Positions 37,302 through 45,861 of a stretch of 64,000 nucleotides of DNA are shown here, one piece after another. The position numbers and the translations under genes are program-made. Below the pieces are notes generated by a model. It made no database searches. It had not been told where the DNA came from and saw only the letters and a list, made by a program, of their open reading frames with translations. Within the stretch, counting starts at the first letter, position 1, and every line of letters starts with the position of its first letter. The stretch lies in NCBI RefSeq assembly GCF_029637605.1, contig NZ_CP121261.1, forward strand, positions 2,356,001 through 2,420,000, read 5' to 3'. This DNA comes from Achromobacter spanius. GTDB lineage: Bacteria; Pseudomonadota; Gammaproteobacteria; Burkholderiales; Burkholderiaceae_B.

Positions 37302-38515
37302 CGCCCACCATCGCCATCGTCGCCGATGACCTGACCGGTTCGGGCGACACCGCGGTGCAGTTTGTGCGCGCGGGCTGGAGCACGCACCTGTCCATCGGCG
37401 GCGCCGACGAGGCGCTGGCCGGCCCGGCCACCGCCGGCGTCGAAGTGCTGGCGGTCACGACGCACAGCCGCGCCCTGCCCGCCGCCGACGCCGCCCGCGT
37501 CATTGAACAGAACGTGCGCCAACTGCGCGCGGCCGGCGTATCGCGCCTGTACAAGAAGGTGGACTCCACCTTGCGCGGCGCCTTCAAGGCCGAGATCGAC
37601 GCGGCGCGCGATGCCTGGGGCCCGGACACGGTGGCGGTGATCTGCCCCGCGTTCCCCGCCACCGGCCGTACCGTGGAACAGGGCGTACTGCTGGTGAACG
37701 GCAAGCCGGTCACCGAGACGTCCGCCGCCACCGACCCGGTGACCCCGGTGACCGAAAGCCATATCCCCACCCTGCTGGGCTGCGCCCACGTGGCGGCGCA
37801 AGACGGCGACACGCCCGACACGCTGGCCGCGCGCATCCGGCAGGCCGGCAACACGGTGGTGGTTGACGCCAGCACCGACGCCGACCTGGAACGCCTGGCC
37901 CGCGCCATCGGCCTGCTGGGCGAACACGCCCTGCCCGTGGGCGCGGGCGGCCTGGCCGTGCCGCTGGCCCGCGTCTGGGCGGGCGCGGACCAGACCGCGC
38001 CCGTCGTGGTCGTGGTGACGTCGCAGCACAGCGCGGCGCGCGCCCAAGCCGCCGCGCTGCAAGCCTCGGGCGCAGACACCTGGACGCCCACGCTCGCCCA
38101 ACTGGCCGACGACGCCGCATGGCAGGCCTGGAGCCAGCCGCTGCTGCAGGCCCACGCCAAAGCGCCCGCCGAGGCGGGCACGGTGCTGTTGCTGGCGCCC
38201 GAAGGGCAACTGGAAGGATTGGATTCGGAAAAAGTGGCCGACCGCCTGGGTAGCCTGGCGGCGCAATTGATCGCCACCTCGCGCGCGGCCGGCGTGGTCG
38301 CCACGGGCGGCGACGGCGCGCGCAGCGTGCTGGTGGCGCTGAATGCCAGCGGTATCGCGCTGGTGGATGAAGTAATGGGTGGCGTGCCGCTAGGCACGCT
38401 GACCGGGGGCACGGCCGCGGGCCTGCCCGTGGTGACCAAGGCCGGCGGCTTTGGCACCGAAGACGTATTGGTTCGCGCCGTGCGCGCGATCCGCGACAGG
38501 AGATTCAAGCGATGA
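37298..38515 (+). CDS. dtnK: Four-carbon acid sugar kinase (DUF1537; DtnK/OtnK family)
   Basis: Kinase of 405 residues that phosphorylates C4 sugar acids at O4. The N-terminal domain starts IAIVADDLTGSGDTAVQF (about 4-21), the family hallmark. The C-terminal nucleotide-binding domain has VVATGGDGARSVLVAL and GLPVVTKAGGFG. Pairing with a PdxA2-type dehydrogenase points to D-threonate or D-erythronate kinase (DtnK/DenK branch) rather than OtnK, which partners with OtnI/OtnC. It overlaps genes on both sides by 4 bp, indicating translational coupling. Confidence 0.87.
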   Translation: MTPTIAIVADDLTGSGDTAVQFVRAGWSTHLSIGGADEALAGPATAGVEVLAVTTHSRALPAADAARVIEQNVRQLRAAGVSRLYKKVDSTLRGAFKAEIDAARDAWGPDTVAVICPAFPATGRTVEQGVLLVNGKPVTETSAATDPVTPVTESHIPTLLGCAHVAAQDGDTPDTLAARIRQAGNTVVVDASTDADLERLARAIGLLGEHALPVGAGGLAVPLARVWAGADQTAPVVVVVTSQHSAARAQAAALQASGADTWTPTLAQLADDAAWQAWSQPLLQAHAKAPAEAGTVLLLAPEGQLEGLDSEKVADRLGSLAAQLIATSRAAGVVATGGDGARSVLVALNASGIALVDEVMGGVPLGTLTGGTAAGLPVVTKAGGFGTEDVLVRAVRAIRDRRFKR

Positions 38516-39564
38516 CACAACCCCAACCGAACAAGCTGCCTTTGCTGGCCGTCACCCTGGGCGACGTGGCCGGCATCGGGCCGGAAATCACGGCCAAGAT
38601 GCTGATGGGCCACGACGAACTGCGCCAAAAGGCCCGCCTGCTGGTGGTCGGCGATGTGGACGTCATGGTCAACGCCGTGCGCAACCTGGGCGGCGACCCC
38701 GCCATCGTAAAGAAGCTGGACCGCGCGGCCGACTGTTCCAACACGCCCGGCACGATCGAAGTGCTGCAGGCCGGCCCGTCGCTGGCTCACGTCAAGCTGG
38801 GTGAAATCAGCGCCGACGCGGGCGACGGTTCTGTCCGCTTCGTCACCACCGCCTGCGCCCTGGCGCGCGCCGGTGAAGTCGACGGCATTGTGACCGCGCC
38901 GCTGAACAAGGCCGCCATGCACGCTGCCGGCCACAAGTGGCCCGGCCACACCGAACTGCTGGCCCATGAGTTCGGCGTGAAGACCTTTTCGCTGGTGCTG
39001 TCGGCCGGCGATCTCTACATCTTCCACGCCACCACCCACGTGTCGCTGCGCCAGGCCATTGAAGACCTGACGCCCACGCGCATGCGCGCCGTGCTGCGCC
39101 TGGCGGGTTCGTTCGCCAAGGCCCTGGGCCGGGGCGACCAGCCGGTGGCTGTGTCGGGCCTGAATCCGCACGCGGGCGAAAACGGCATCTTCGGCAGCGA
39201 AGACGCCGACATCCTGGCCCCCGCCGTGGCCGAAGCCAATGCGGCCGGAATCCTGGCCGCCGGCCCCATCCCGGCCGACGCCCTGTTCCCGCAAGCCGTG
39301 CGCGGCAAGTGGCAATTCGTGATCGCCTGCTACCACGACCAGGGCCACGCGCCCTTCAAGGCCGTGTATGGCGATGACGGCGTCAACATCACGGTGGGCC
39401 TGCCCGTCGTGCGCGTGTCCGTGGACCACGGCACCGCGTTCGACATCGCCGGCAAGGGCATCGCGCGCGAAGACAGCCTGATCCTGGCCGCCGAGCGCGC
39501 CGCGCATCTGGCCCCGGGCTGGACGCATGTATGGGAAACTGCGCGGGCACAAACCGGAGGTTGA
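38512..39564 (+). CDS. pdxA2: 4-Phospho-threonate/erythronate dehydrogenase (PdxA2)
   Basis: Member of the PdxA family, 350 residues. It has the ValThrLeuGlyAspValAlaGlyIleGly start (VTLGDVAGIGPEITAKML) and the metal-binding histidines in KWPGHTELLAHEF and CYHDQGHAPFK. In D-threonate catabolism PdxA2 oxidises the 4-phosphate, and the product decarboxylates to dihydroxyacetone phosphate. Coupling to a DUF1537 kinase and a permease argues against the vitamin B6 role of PdxA. It ends 5 bp before the regulator gene. Confidence 0.9.
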   Translation: MTQPQPNKLPLLAVTLGDVAGIGPEITAKMLMGHDELRQKARLLVVGDVDVMVNAVRNLGGDPAIVKKLDRAADCSNTPGTIEVLQAGPSLAHVKLGEISADAGDGSVRFVTTACALARAGEVDGIVTAPLNKAAMHAAGHKWPGHTELLAHEFGVKTFSLVLSAGDLYIFHATTHVSLRQAIEDLTPTRMRAVLRLAGSFAKALGRGDQPVAVSGLNPHAGENGIFGSEDADILAPAVAEANAAGILAAGPIPADALFPQAVRGKWQFVIACYHDQGHAPFKAVYGDDGVNITVGLPVVRVSVDHGTAFDIAGKGIAREDSLILAAERAAHLAPGWTHVWETARAQTGG

Positions 39565-39569
39565 TTTCC

Positions 39570-40472
39570 ATGGCGCCCGCCACGCACGACGCATTGCCCA
39601 CTCTTGATCGCTCAGGCGACATCCCGCTGCACGCCCAAGTGGCGACGCTGCTGCGGGGATTCATCCGGTCGAACAAGCTTGCGGCGGGCGCCGTGCTGCC
39701 CAGTGAAGCCGCGCTGTGCGTACGCTTTGGCGTGGCACGCAGCGTGGTGCGCCAGGCGCTTGCCGCGCTGGCCACCGAGGGGCTGATCCAACGCGAAAGC
39801 GGACGCCCCGCCACAGTTGCCGCGCAGCAGGAACACCGCCGGCTGGTGCAGCGATCCACCGGCCTGTACGAGCAGTTCGCGCAGTCCGGCGTGACCTTGC
39901 AAACGCGCGTGCTGGCCTTTGCGCGCGCCGAACCGCCCGCCGATGTGGCCGCGTTCTTCGGCACGGAAAAATTGCTAATGCTGGAACGCTTGCGCCACGT
40001 GGCCGACGCGCCGCTGGCCTATGTGCGCACGTGGTTGCCCGTCGATGTGGTGCCCGGCCTGCGTGCCGAGGACCTGACCGACGCTTCCCTGCACGGCGTG
40101 TTGACGCGCCGCTTTGGCCTGCGCCCCGGCGCGGGACGCAACCAGATCCGTGCGGTGGCCGCCGACGCCAAGCTGGCCAAGCTGCTGGATACGCAAACGG
40201 GCACCCCCTTGCTGATGCTGCAAGGACAGGGCATGGACCAGCATGACCGGCCGCTGGAGTGGTTCACCACCTGGCACCGCGCCGAACAACTGGTGTTCGA
40301 CGTGGACGTCAGCAACGGCCATGAAAGCGTGCATCCGCGCTTGCAGGATGCGCCAGCGTCCGTTGACGCTGATGACGGCGCATCGGCCACGCAACACGAT
40401 CCCCTGGCGCGGGCAGAAGCCCTGGTCGCCGAACTGTCGGCGGAACTGGCCCGGCTACGCAGCCAGGCCTAG
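39570..40472 (+). CDS. GntR-family regulator with UTRA ligand domain
   Basis: The 300-residue product has an N-terminal winged helix (about 14-80; IPLHAQVATLLRGFIRSN, LPSEAALCVRFGVARSVVRQALAALATEGLIQRESGRPA) and a HutC-type UTRA domain (about 95-240) that binds small metabolites. A charged tail rich in Ala/Glu follows. GGAGG lies before ATG 39570, which sets the start; the frame is open further upstream. It is the last gene of the sugar-acid operon and is the obvious candidate to bind the GTACGTAC palindromes upstream of the permease. Confidence 0.89.
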   Translation: MAPATHDALPTLDRSGDIPLHAQVATLLRGFIRSNKLAAGAVLPSEAALCVRFGVARSVVRQALAALATEGLIQRESGRPATVAAQQEHRRLVQRSTGLYEQFAQSGVTLQTRVLAFARAEPPADVAAFFGTEKLLMLERLRHVADAPLAYVRTWLPVDVVPGLRAEDLTDASLHGVLTRRFGLRPGAGRNQIRAVAADAKLAKLLDTQTGTPLLMLQGQGMDQHDRPLEWFTTWHRAEQLVFDVDVSNGHESVHPRLQDAPASVDADDGASATQHDPLARAEALVAELSAELARLRSQA

Positions 40473-40494
40473 CCGCGCGGATGCGTCGGGCGCG

Positions 40495-42096
40495 TCACGC
40501 GCTGGCTGCCGCCATCACCTGCTTGGCCAATGCCTTGCGGTCCACCTTGCCCACCGCATTTTCCGGCAGGCGCTCCACCCACAAGACCTCACGCGGCACG
40601 TAGATGCGGCCCAGTCGCGCCTGAACCTCGGCCAGCAGCTCGGCCTCGACCCCGGCGGCCTGCTGCGCGCCCGGCATGGCATCCCCCTTGGGCTGTACGA
40701 AGATCACCGGCACTTCGCCCAGGTCATCATCCGGCGCGCCCACGACGCAGCACGCGGCAACAAAAGGCAGCCTCGTCACCACGCCTTCGATCAGGGCGGG
40801 GGAAATGTTCTCGCCCCCGCGAATGATCACGTCCTTGATGCGGCCCGTGATGCTGAGGTAGCCCGCATCGTCAAAGCGCCCCAGGTCACCGGTGCGCAAC
40901 AACGTCGGCGCGCCATCGTCGCCGTTGTCCACGCCCAGATAGCCCAGCATCAAGCTGTCGCCCGCGATGCAGATCTCACCTTCGCCGCCAGGCGCGGCCT
41001 CGGACCCATCCGGCAGCCGCAGCGTGACGCTTTGCCCGGCCAGCACCGTACCGACCGACCCCACGCGGCGCGCGCCGGGCGGGTTCATCGTGGACGTGCA
41101 CGTGGCTTCAGACAGACCGTAGGACACTACCAGCGGGCAACCCAGGAAGGCTTCGATGCGCCGATGCAGCGCTTCGGTGATGGGCGCCGATCCGCAACGC
41201 GCAAAGCGCAGGCCCGCCAGGCTGGCCGCGTCGAATTCCAGTTCGAGCATGCGGGCGTACATCGTGGGCACGCCCGTGATGATGGTGGGACGGAACGCGC
41301 GCAACAGCCCCGGCATGTCATCCGCGCGAAAGCGGCCCGCCAAGGCCACGCTGGCGCCCGCCAGCAGCGGCGCGAAAATCTGGTTGTTCAGCGCGTTGGT
41401 GTGATGCAGCGGCATCACGTGCAGCAGCCGGTCGTCGGGCGTCAGGCCGGTATGCGCCAACACGCCGCGCGCGTTGTTGATCAAGCCTCGGTGACTGAGC
41501 AACACGCCCTTGGGATTACCGGTGCTGCCGGAGGTGAACAGCAGCAAGCCGGGTGCATCCGGCGAGATCTCGTCGGTGCAACCGAGCGCCGACGCGTTGT
41601 CCGGACGCGCGGAATGTGCCGGGCGTGCCACGTCCGCCAAACTTGCCACATCCGCCATGTTTGCCACGGCTGTCGAGTCCGCCGCGTTTGCCACACTTGC
41701 CGCCTCCAGCACTCGCGACGGCGCCAAACCACTGGCCGCCGCGGTCGCCGTGTTGGCCTCGTCATGCACCAGCCATGTCAACCCCACAGCCGCCACGCGC
41801 CGCGCCGTTTCCTCAACCGACAACCTTGGCTCCAACGGGCAAGGGCACGCCCCCGCCGCCATCACGCCCAGTATCGTCAACACCTGATCCAGCGACCGCT
41901 CCATGGCCACCGCCACATAGCTGCCCGGCGCGACCTCGGCCGCGCGCAAGCCCCTCGCAATGCGCGCAACGCGGCCGTGCAGGTCGGCATAAGTCAGCGT
42001 GGTGTCGGCCGTGACGATGGCGGGGCGCGCGGCCCATTCGGGCTGGCTCCAGGCGCGCGCAAACGCCGCCACCAAGGTGGGTTCGGAAAGCGTCAT
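40495..42096 (-). CDS. Acyl-CoA ligase (adenylate-forming, class I)
   Basis: The 533-residue product has FTSGSTGNPKGVLLSH (about 187-202), SYGLSEATCTS, LRTGDLGRFDDAGYLSITGR and a final ENAVGKVDRKAL with the catalytic Lys, so it should activate a carboxylic acid with ATP and CoA. It contains an unusual Ala/Asp/Val-rich insert at about residues 133-170 (DNA 41587-41700) built from degenerate repeats, just before the P-loop. It is the last gene of the CoA operon. A substrate is not indicated by sequence; context suggests the acid whose CoA ester is processed by the other four enzymes. Confidence 0.88.
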   Translation of the reverse strand: MTLSEPTLVAAFARAWSQPEWAARPAIVTADTTLTYADLHGRVARIARGLRAAEVAPGSYVAVAMERSLDQVLTILGVMAAGACPCPLEPRLSVEETARRVAAVGLTWLVHDEANTATAAASGLAPSRVLEAASVANAADSTAVANMADVASLADVARPAHSARPDNASALGCTDEISPDAPGLLLFTSGSTGNPKGVLLSHRGLINNARGVLAHTGLTPDDRLLHVMPLHHTNALNNQIFAPLLAGASVALAGRFRADDMPGLLRAFRPTIITGVPTMYARMLELEFDAASLAGLRFARCGSAPITEALHRRIEAFLGCPLVVSYGLSEATCTSTMNPPGARRVGSVGTVLAGQSVTLRLPDGSEAAPGGEGEICIAGDSLMLGYLGVDNGDDGAPTLLRTGDLGRFDDAGYLSITGRIKDVIIRGGENISPALIEGVVTRLPFVAACCVVGAPDDDLGEVPVIFVQPKGDAMPGAQQAAGVEAELLAEVQARLGRIYVPREVLWVERLPENAVGKVDRKALAKQVMAAASA

Positions 42097-42110
42097 GTCG
42101 GCCTCCCTCC

Positions 42111-42845
42111 CTAGCGCAGCGCGACGGCGGCGTCGCGTTCGAACTGACCGTCCGCGTCCAGCTCGCGCAGCGCGCGCGCTTCCTGCTCGGTTGGCGGCGC
42201 GGTGGGCTCGGCGCCGGTCGCGTCGAATTCAAAGCCGGTGCGCTCACGCACTTCCGACAAGCTGGACTCCGGATGCCACGATTGCAGCGCCAGCCGCCCG
42301 TCGCGCTTGATGAACACGGCAATGGGCGTCACCACCCCATGAAAGCCGCCCCACGACGTCATGAAGTCCAGCTTGGGCACGAAGGTGCGGCGCGAATGCT
42401 CGGTGCGCCACGTGCAGGCGCGCTTGGCCGTGGGCAGCATCACCGCGCCGCCCCCGCCGCCAGGCAGCCGCACCTTGGGTTCATGCCAGTCGCCAATGCA
42501 GGAGTTGTTGGCGCAGCCCGCGCCATCGATCTGCGCCGCGCCCAGAAAGGTCAGGTCCATGCGGCCGCGCGTACATAGGTCGTAGAAGTCTTCGTTCGAG
42601 AAGATCGACGCGGTGTGTTCGGCCAGCACCGGGTCGGAACTGGAAATGGGAATTTGCGAGGGGCGCGGGTTCACGCCGCCCGCCACGTTGATGTAGACGA
42701 AGTCCCAGTCGTAGGCGCGCTTGGCCAACAGGCAGGCCAGCATCGGCATGGTGGAATTGACGCCGCTGAAGGTGATTTCATCGGGGCGGATGAAGCGCGC
42801 CAGGTTCGTCACGATGTAGGAAAAGCCCGACCATTGTTCAGCCAT
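42111..42845 (-). CDS. CoA-transferase family protein, beta subunit (glutaconate-CoA-transferase/IpdB-like)
   Basis: The 244-residue subunit has the family I CoA-transferase beta fold (GVNSTMPMLACLLAKRAY, LTFLGAAQIDGAGCANNS, LPGGGGGAVMLP and a C-terminal HPESSLSEVRERTGFEF). The strand that normally carries the catalytic Glu (ESG-type) reads VYINVAGGVNP here, without Glu. Loss of that residue is known in IpdAB, which hydrolyses a C-C bond in steroid ring degradation instead of transferring CoA. A hydrolytic or altered reaction is therefore possible. It overlaps the alpha-subunit gene by 8 bp. Confidence 0.82.
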   Translation of the reverse strand: MAEQWSGFSYIVTNLARFIRPDEITFSGVNSTMPMLACLLAKRAYDWDFVYINVAGGVNPRPSQIPISSSDPVLAEHTASIFSNEDFYDLCTRGRMDLTFLGAAQIDGAGCANNSCIGDWHEPKVRLPGGGGGAVMLPTAKRACTWRTEHSRRTFVPKLDFMTSWGGFHGVVTPIAVFIKRDGRLALQSWHPESSLSEVRERTGFEFDATGAEPTAPPTEQEARALRELDADGQFERDAAVALR

Positions 42846-43671
42846 GATTGCCCCCTTGCACTTCGGGCGCGGCGGCCAGGTGCGCTTGTAGATCGCTGTT
42901 CTTGTCCATATAGGCCTCTACGGCCGGGTAGTCGATGGCGTAGTCGGGCCAGCATGAACCGGGCCAGGCGCTGCCCGGCGCCACCGCATAGGCCTGCACC
43001 ATGAAGTACGGCACCAGCGTGGATTCCGGCTGCGCCTCGAACACCGCGCTGTCGACGACCTTCTCGGCCACTACCAGCACGCTGCCGGCGGCGCGCGACA
43101 TGATGCGGTCCCAATGCGCCGTGCCATACACGCGCACATTGCCCAACGCATCCACTTCAGACGCCTGGATCACCGCGAAGTCCGGGCGGATGGCGGGCAC
43201 CACATAGGTTTTCTGGTCGCTGCCGTAGGGGTCGTCCAGGCAGGCCCAGCCGTTCAATTCCGGTAGCCCGCTGCCATGCAGCCCGCCGCAGGGCTGAAAC
43301 GGCACGCCAAACGCCGCCGCCCGCAAGCCCGCCGTGAGGCTGGCGCAGGCGTGTTCTTCCAGTTCGATCTCGCGGCGTTCCACCGCGCGGCGATACCACG
43401 GCGCCAGGCCGAAGTTGCCTTCCATGGCGACGATGCCCGCGCGCACGCGGCGCAGCACGCCGGCGCGGCAGAGTATGTCGACGTCGTAGCCTGGCGACTG
43501 CTTGACCAGTTCCAGGTCGCGCTTGCCTTGCCGGATCAGTTCGCGCACGAACGCGAACGGCCCACGGTGCAGAAAGCTGCCACCCAGCGCGATGGACGCG
43601 CCATTGGGCACCAGCGCGGCCAGTTCGGCCACCGTGCACTGCTTGTTGGGTTGATTGAAGCCTGAAGCCAT
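42838..43671 (-). CDS. CoA-transferase family protein, alpha subunit
   Basis: The 277-residue partner of the preceding beta subunit has an N-terminal AELAALVPNGASIALGGSFLHRGPFAFVREL and a central GVPFQPCGGLHGSGLPELN, then RPDFAVIQASEVDALGNVRVYG, as in glutaconate CoA-transferase alpha and IpdA-type proteins. The two subunits should form a heterodimer or heterotetramer in the cytoplasm. The start ATG 43671 has AGGAGGAAG before it. Which acyl-CoA is used is not clear. Confidence 0.85.
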   Translation of the reverse strand: MASGFNQPNKQCTVAELAALVPNGASIALGGSFLHRGPFAFVRELIRQGKRDLELVKQSPGYDVDILCRAGVLRRVRAGIVAMEGNFGLAPWYRRAVERREIELEEHACASLTAGLRAAAFGVPFQPCGGLHGSGLPELNGWACLDDPYGSDQKTYVVPAIRPDFAVIQASEVDALGNVRVYGTAHWDRIMSRAAGSVLVVAEKVVDSAVFEAQPESTLVPYFMVQAYAVAPGSAWPGSCWPDYAIDYPAVEAYMDKNSDLQAHLAAAPEVQGGNHG

Positions 43672-43699
43672 TGTCTTCCTCCTGCTGGTTCTTGTGCCG

Positions 43700-44419
43700 T
43701 TAGCGCGCTTCTAGATAGGCGGCCACGCGGTCCTTCAAGCCGGGCGCCGCCGCCGAACGCACCAGGCGCGCCAGATCGGCGTCGGGCGTTTCCTGCGACA
43801 GCGCGGCGTAGAGCTGAATGCGGCTGGCGTCCGTCAATGCCTGCGCCGTGTCCGACGCCTGCTGTTCGATGTCGGGCCATTCCTGCGCCACGGCGAGCCG
43901 GGTCGCAAAGCCGTCGCGCAACGCTTCTTCCGCGCTGAACGTGGCGGCCTGCTCCAGCACCACGCGGGCGCGTTCGGCGCCCACCAGCGCGGCAAAGCGG
44001 CGCGTGCCCAGCACCAGCCCGAACTTCAGGCCCGGCATGCGAAACGTGGCGTCCGGCGCGCTGATGCGCCACTTGCAGGCGCCGAACACATCAACGCCCG
44101 CGCCGAAATTGCGGCCATGCGCCAGCGCCACGGTCAGGCAAGGCGACGCGGCCAGGCGTTGCAGCAGGGTCTCGATACGCACGAAGCGCAGCAACAGGTC
44201 GCCCTCGCTTTGCGACTGCCAATCCCCGAAGTCAAAGCCCGCGCTGAAATTCTTGCCTTCGCCCTTCAGCACGATCAGCTTGGCGCCCTGCGCCTCGGCT
44301 TCGTCCAGGGCGGCGATCAGCGCGTCCACCAGTTCGGCGGACAGCGCGTTCATCTTGTCGGCACGCGTCAGCGTCAGCACATGCCGCGCGCCCTGTTTGT
44401 CGATACGCAGGACGCTCAT
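43700..44419 (-). CDS. Enoyl-CoA hydratase/isomerase family protein lacking the usual catalytic Glu
   Basis: Crotonase-fold protein of 239 residues. The oxyanion segment FSAGFDFGDW is recognisable. The position equivalent to Glu144 of rat hydratase is Asp in GAGVDVFGA, and that of Glu164 is Gly in FRMPGLKFGLVLG. A simple hydratase is therefore unlikely; a lyase, isomerase or hydrolase of the superfamily is possible. The stop/start overlap (4 bp) with the CaiB/BaiF gene shows they are co-translated. Confidence 0.85.
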   Translation of the reverse strand: MSVLRIDKQGARHVLTLTRADKMNALSAELVDALIAALDEAEAQGAKLIVLKGEGKNFSAGFDFGDWQSQSEGDLLLRFVRIETLLQRLAASPCLTVALAHGRNFGAGVDVFGACKWRISAPDATFRMPGLKFGLVLGTRRFAALVGAERARVVLEQAATFSAEEALRDGFATRLAVAQEWPDIEQQASDTAQALTDASRIQLYAALSQETPDADLARLVRSAAAPGLKDRVAAYLEAR

Positions 44420-45585
44420 GCCACCACTCCCTTCCTGGCCGCGCGCAGGGCACCCAGCACTTCATCGTTGTGCTCGCCCAGCGCGGGCGGACGCAGGCGC
44501 AGCGCCGTGGTCTGGCCGTCAAAGCGCACGGGCAGACCGAAGGTGCGCGTTTGCACGCCGTTGGGCAGTTCCACCGGCTGCACCCAGCCCATGTGTTCCA
44601 CCTGCGGGTCGGCCAGCACTTCGGAATAGGTATTGATCGGCGCGCAGGGCACGCCCGCGGCACGGAAGCGCGACAGCCAGGTCTGCGCATCGCCCTCGGC
44701 GAAGATGGCTTCCAGGATCTCGCGCAAGGCGGTCTGGTTGCGGGCGCGGGCGCTGGTGTCGGTAAAGCGCGGGTCGGCCAGCAGGTCGTCGCGCCCCACG
44801 GTGGCGCACACGCTTTTCCACAATGCCTGGTTGCCGGCGGCCATGCCGAAATAGCCGCCCTGGCAACGGAACGCCTGATACGGCGCGTTGCGCGGATGGG
44901 CCGAGCCCAGCTTCACGGGGTCTTTGCCGCTGCCGAAGAATTCCGACGTCTGCAGGGCGGCAATGCCCAGCGTGGCGCCCAGCATCGGCACATCAATATG
45001 CGTGCCCTGCCCGCTGGCCTGGGCCGCGCGCAAGGCCGATGCGATGGCGAAGGCGCCATACAGGCCGGCCGAAAAATCCGCCACCGGCACGCCGCATTTC
45101 ACGGGTTCGCCGCCGGCCTCGCCGGTGACGCTCATGATGCCGCTCATGGCCTGGATGGTCAGGTCGAAACCGCCTTCCTGCGAACGCGGGCCCGACTGCC
45201 CATAGGCCGAGATCGAGCAATAGACCAGCTTGGGATTGGCCTCGCGCAGTTGCGCATACCCCAGTCCCAGGCGATCCATCACGCCGGGCCGATTGTTTTC
45301 GATCAGCACGTCGACGGTCTGCGCCAATTCGCGCGCCAGGGCCAGGTCTTCGGGGTTTTTCAGGTTCAGCGTCACCGACTTCTTGTTGCGGTTCAAGGAC
45401 GCGAAATTCTCGCTGTAGCCGTCGGAAATGGGCGGCCAGCTACGCAGCGTATCGCCGCCCTCGGGGTTTTCGACCTTGATGACGTCGGCGCCCATATCCG
45501 CCAACAACATGCCGCAAAACGGTCCCGCCGCGACGTTGCAAATTTCCAGCACGGTGATGCCGGCCAGTGCCGAACTGGGTGTCAT
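44416..45585 (-). CDS. CaiB/BaiF-family (class III) CoA-transferase
   Basis: Transfers CoA between acyl-CoA and a free acid. In the 389 residues are ITVLEICNVAAGPFCGMLLADMGADVIKVENPEGGD (as two segments near residues 8-45), NRNKKSVTLNLKNPE, and a probable nucleophilic Asp in VPVADFSAGLYGAF, all typical. The start at 45585 has GAGAGGTC 5-12 bp upstream; an in-frame ATG at 45612 lacks one. It is the first gene of the five-gene CoA operon, and a palindrome-like box lies just upstream. Confidence 0.92.
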   Translation of the reverse strand: MTPSSALAGITVLEICNVAAGPFCGMLLADMGADVIKVENPEGGDTLRSWPPISDGYSENFASLNRNKKSVTLNLKNPEDLALARELAQTVDVLIENNRPGVMDRLGLGYAQLREANPKLVYCSISAYGQSGPRSQEGGFDLTIQAMSGIMSVTGEAGGEPVKCGVPVADFSAGLYGAFAIASALRAAQASGQGTHIDVPMLGATLGIAALQTSEFFGSGKDPVKLGSAHPRNAPYQAFRCQGGYFGMAAGNQALWKSVCATVGRDDLLADPRFTDTSARARNQTALREILEAIFAEGDAQTWLSRFRAAGVPCAPINTYSEVLADPQVEHMGWVQPVELPNGVQTRTFGLPVRFDGQTTALRLRPPALGEHNDEVLGALRAARKGVVA

Positions 45586-45607
45586 GTCTGACCTCTCATT
45601 ATGAAAA

Positions 45608-45620
45608 TTCAATATTTGGG
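45608..45620. promoter_or_regulatory. Candidate IclR box upstream of the CoA operon
   Basis: TTCAATATTTGGG agrees at 9 of 13 positions with the palindrome CCTAATATTTAGG found upstream of the iclR gene. It lies 23 bp upstream of the CaiB/BaiF start. This is the weakest of the three sites. Confidence 0.4.
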
Positions 45621-45785
45621 ATAAGCGAATCAGTATAAGTGCGCCGCTTGCAGGATGGCATCATGCCAGGCAATCCATGCAGCTTTCCGGACGGTTCCTA
45701 GTGCAATCCCTAGGTCTTGCGCTTAATTGTTGACCAGCATATCACCCTGTGGAATTCTACGTAAACCATTTATTGAAATGCGAAT

Positions 45786-45798
45786 CCTATATTTTAGG
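45786..45798. promoter_or_regulatory. Candidate IclR box upstream of the Bug receptor gene
   Basis: CCTATATTTTAGG lies inside a longer inverted repeat, ATCCTA-N5-TAGGAT (45784-45800), 63 bp before the Bug start. It shares the CCTA...TAGG arms with the site near the iclR gene. Together with the box at 45608 it sits in the promoter region between divergent operons. Confidence 0.5.
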
Positions 45799-45861
45799 AT
45801 TTATAAAAACGGACCGCGGCGCACCCCGCGCAGGACGGTCCGGCACACCAAGGAGACATAC

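Noticed and set aside
38512..39564. Vitamin B6 biosynthetic pdxA
   Set aside because: Coupling with a DUF1537 kinase, sugar-acid permease and GntR regulator fits PdxA2 of threonate catabolism better.
40243..42114. 623-codon + strand frame
   Set aside because: Antisense to the acyl-CoA ligase; composition dominated by Arg, His and Gln.
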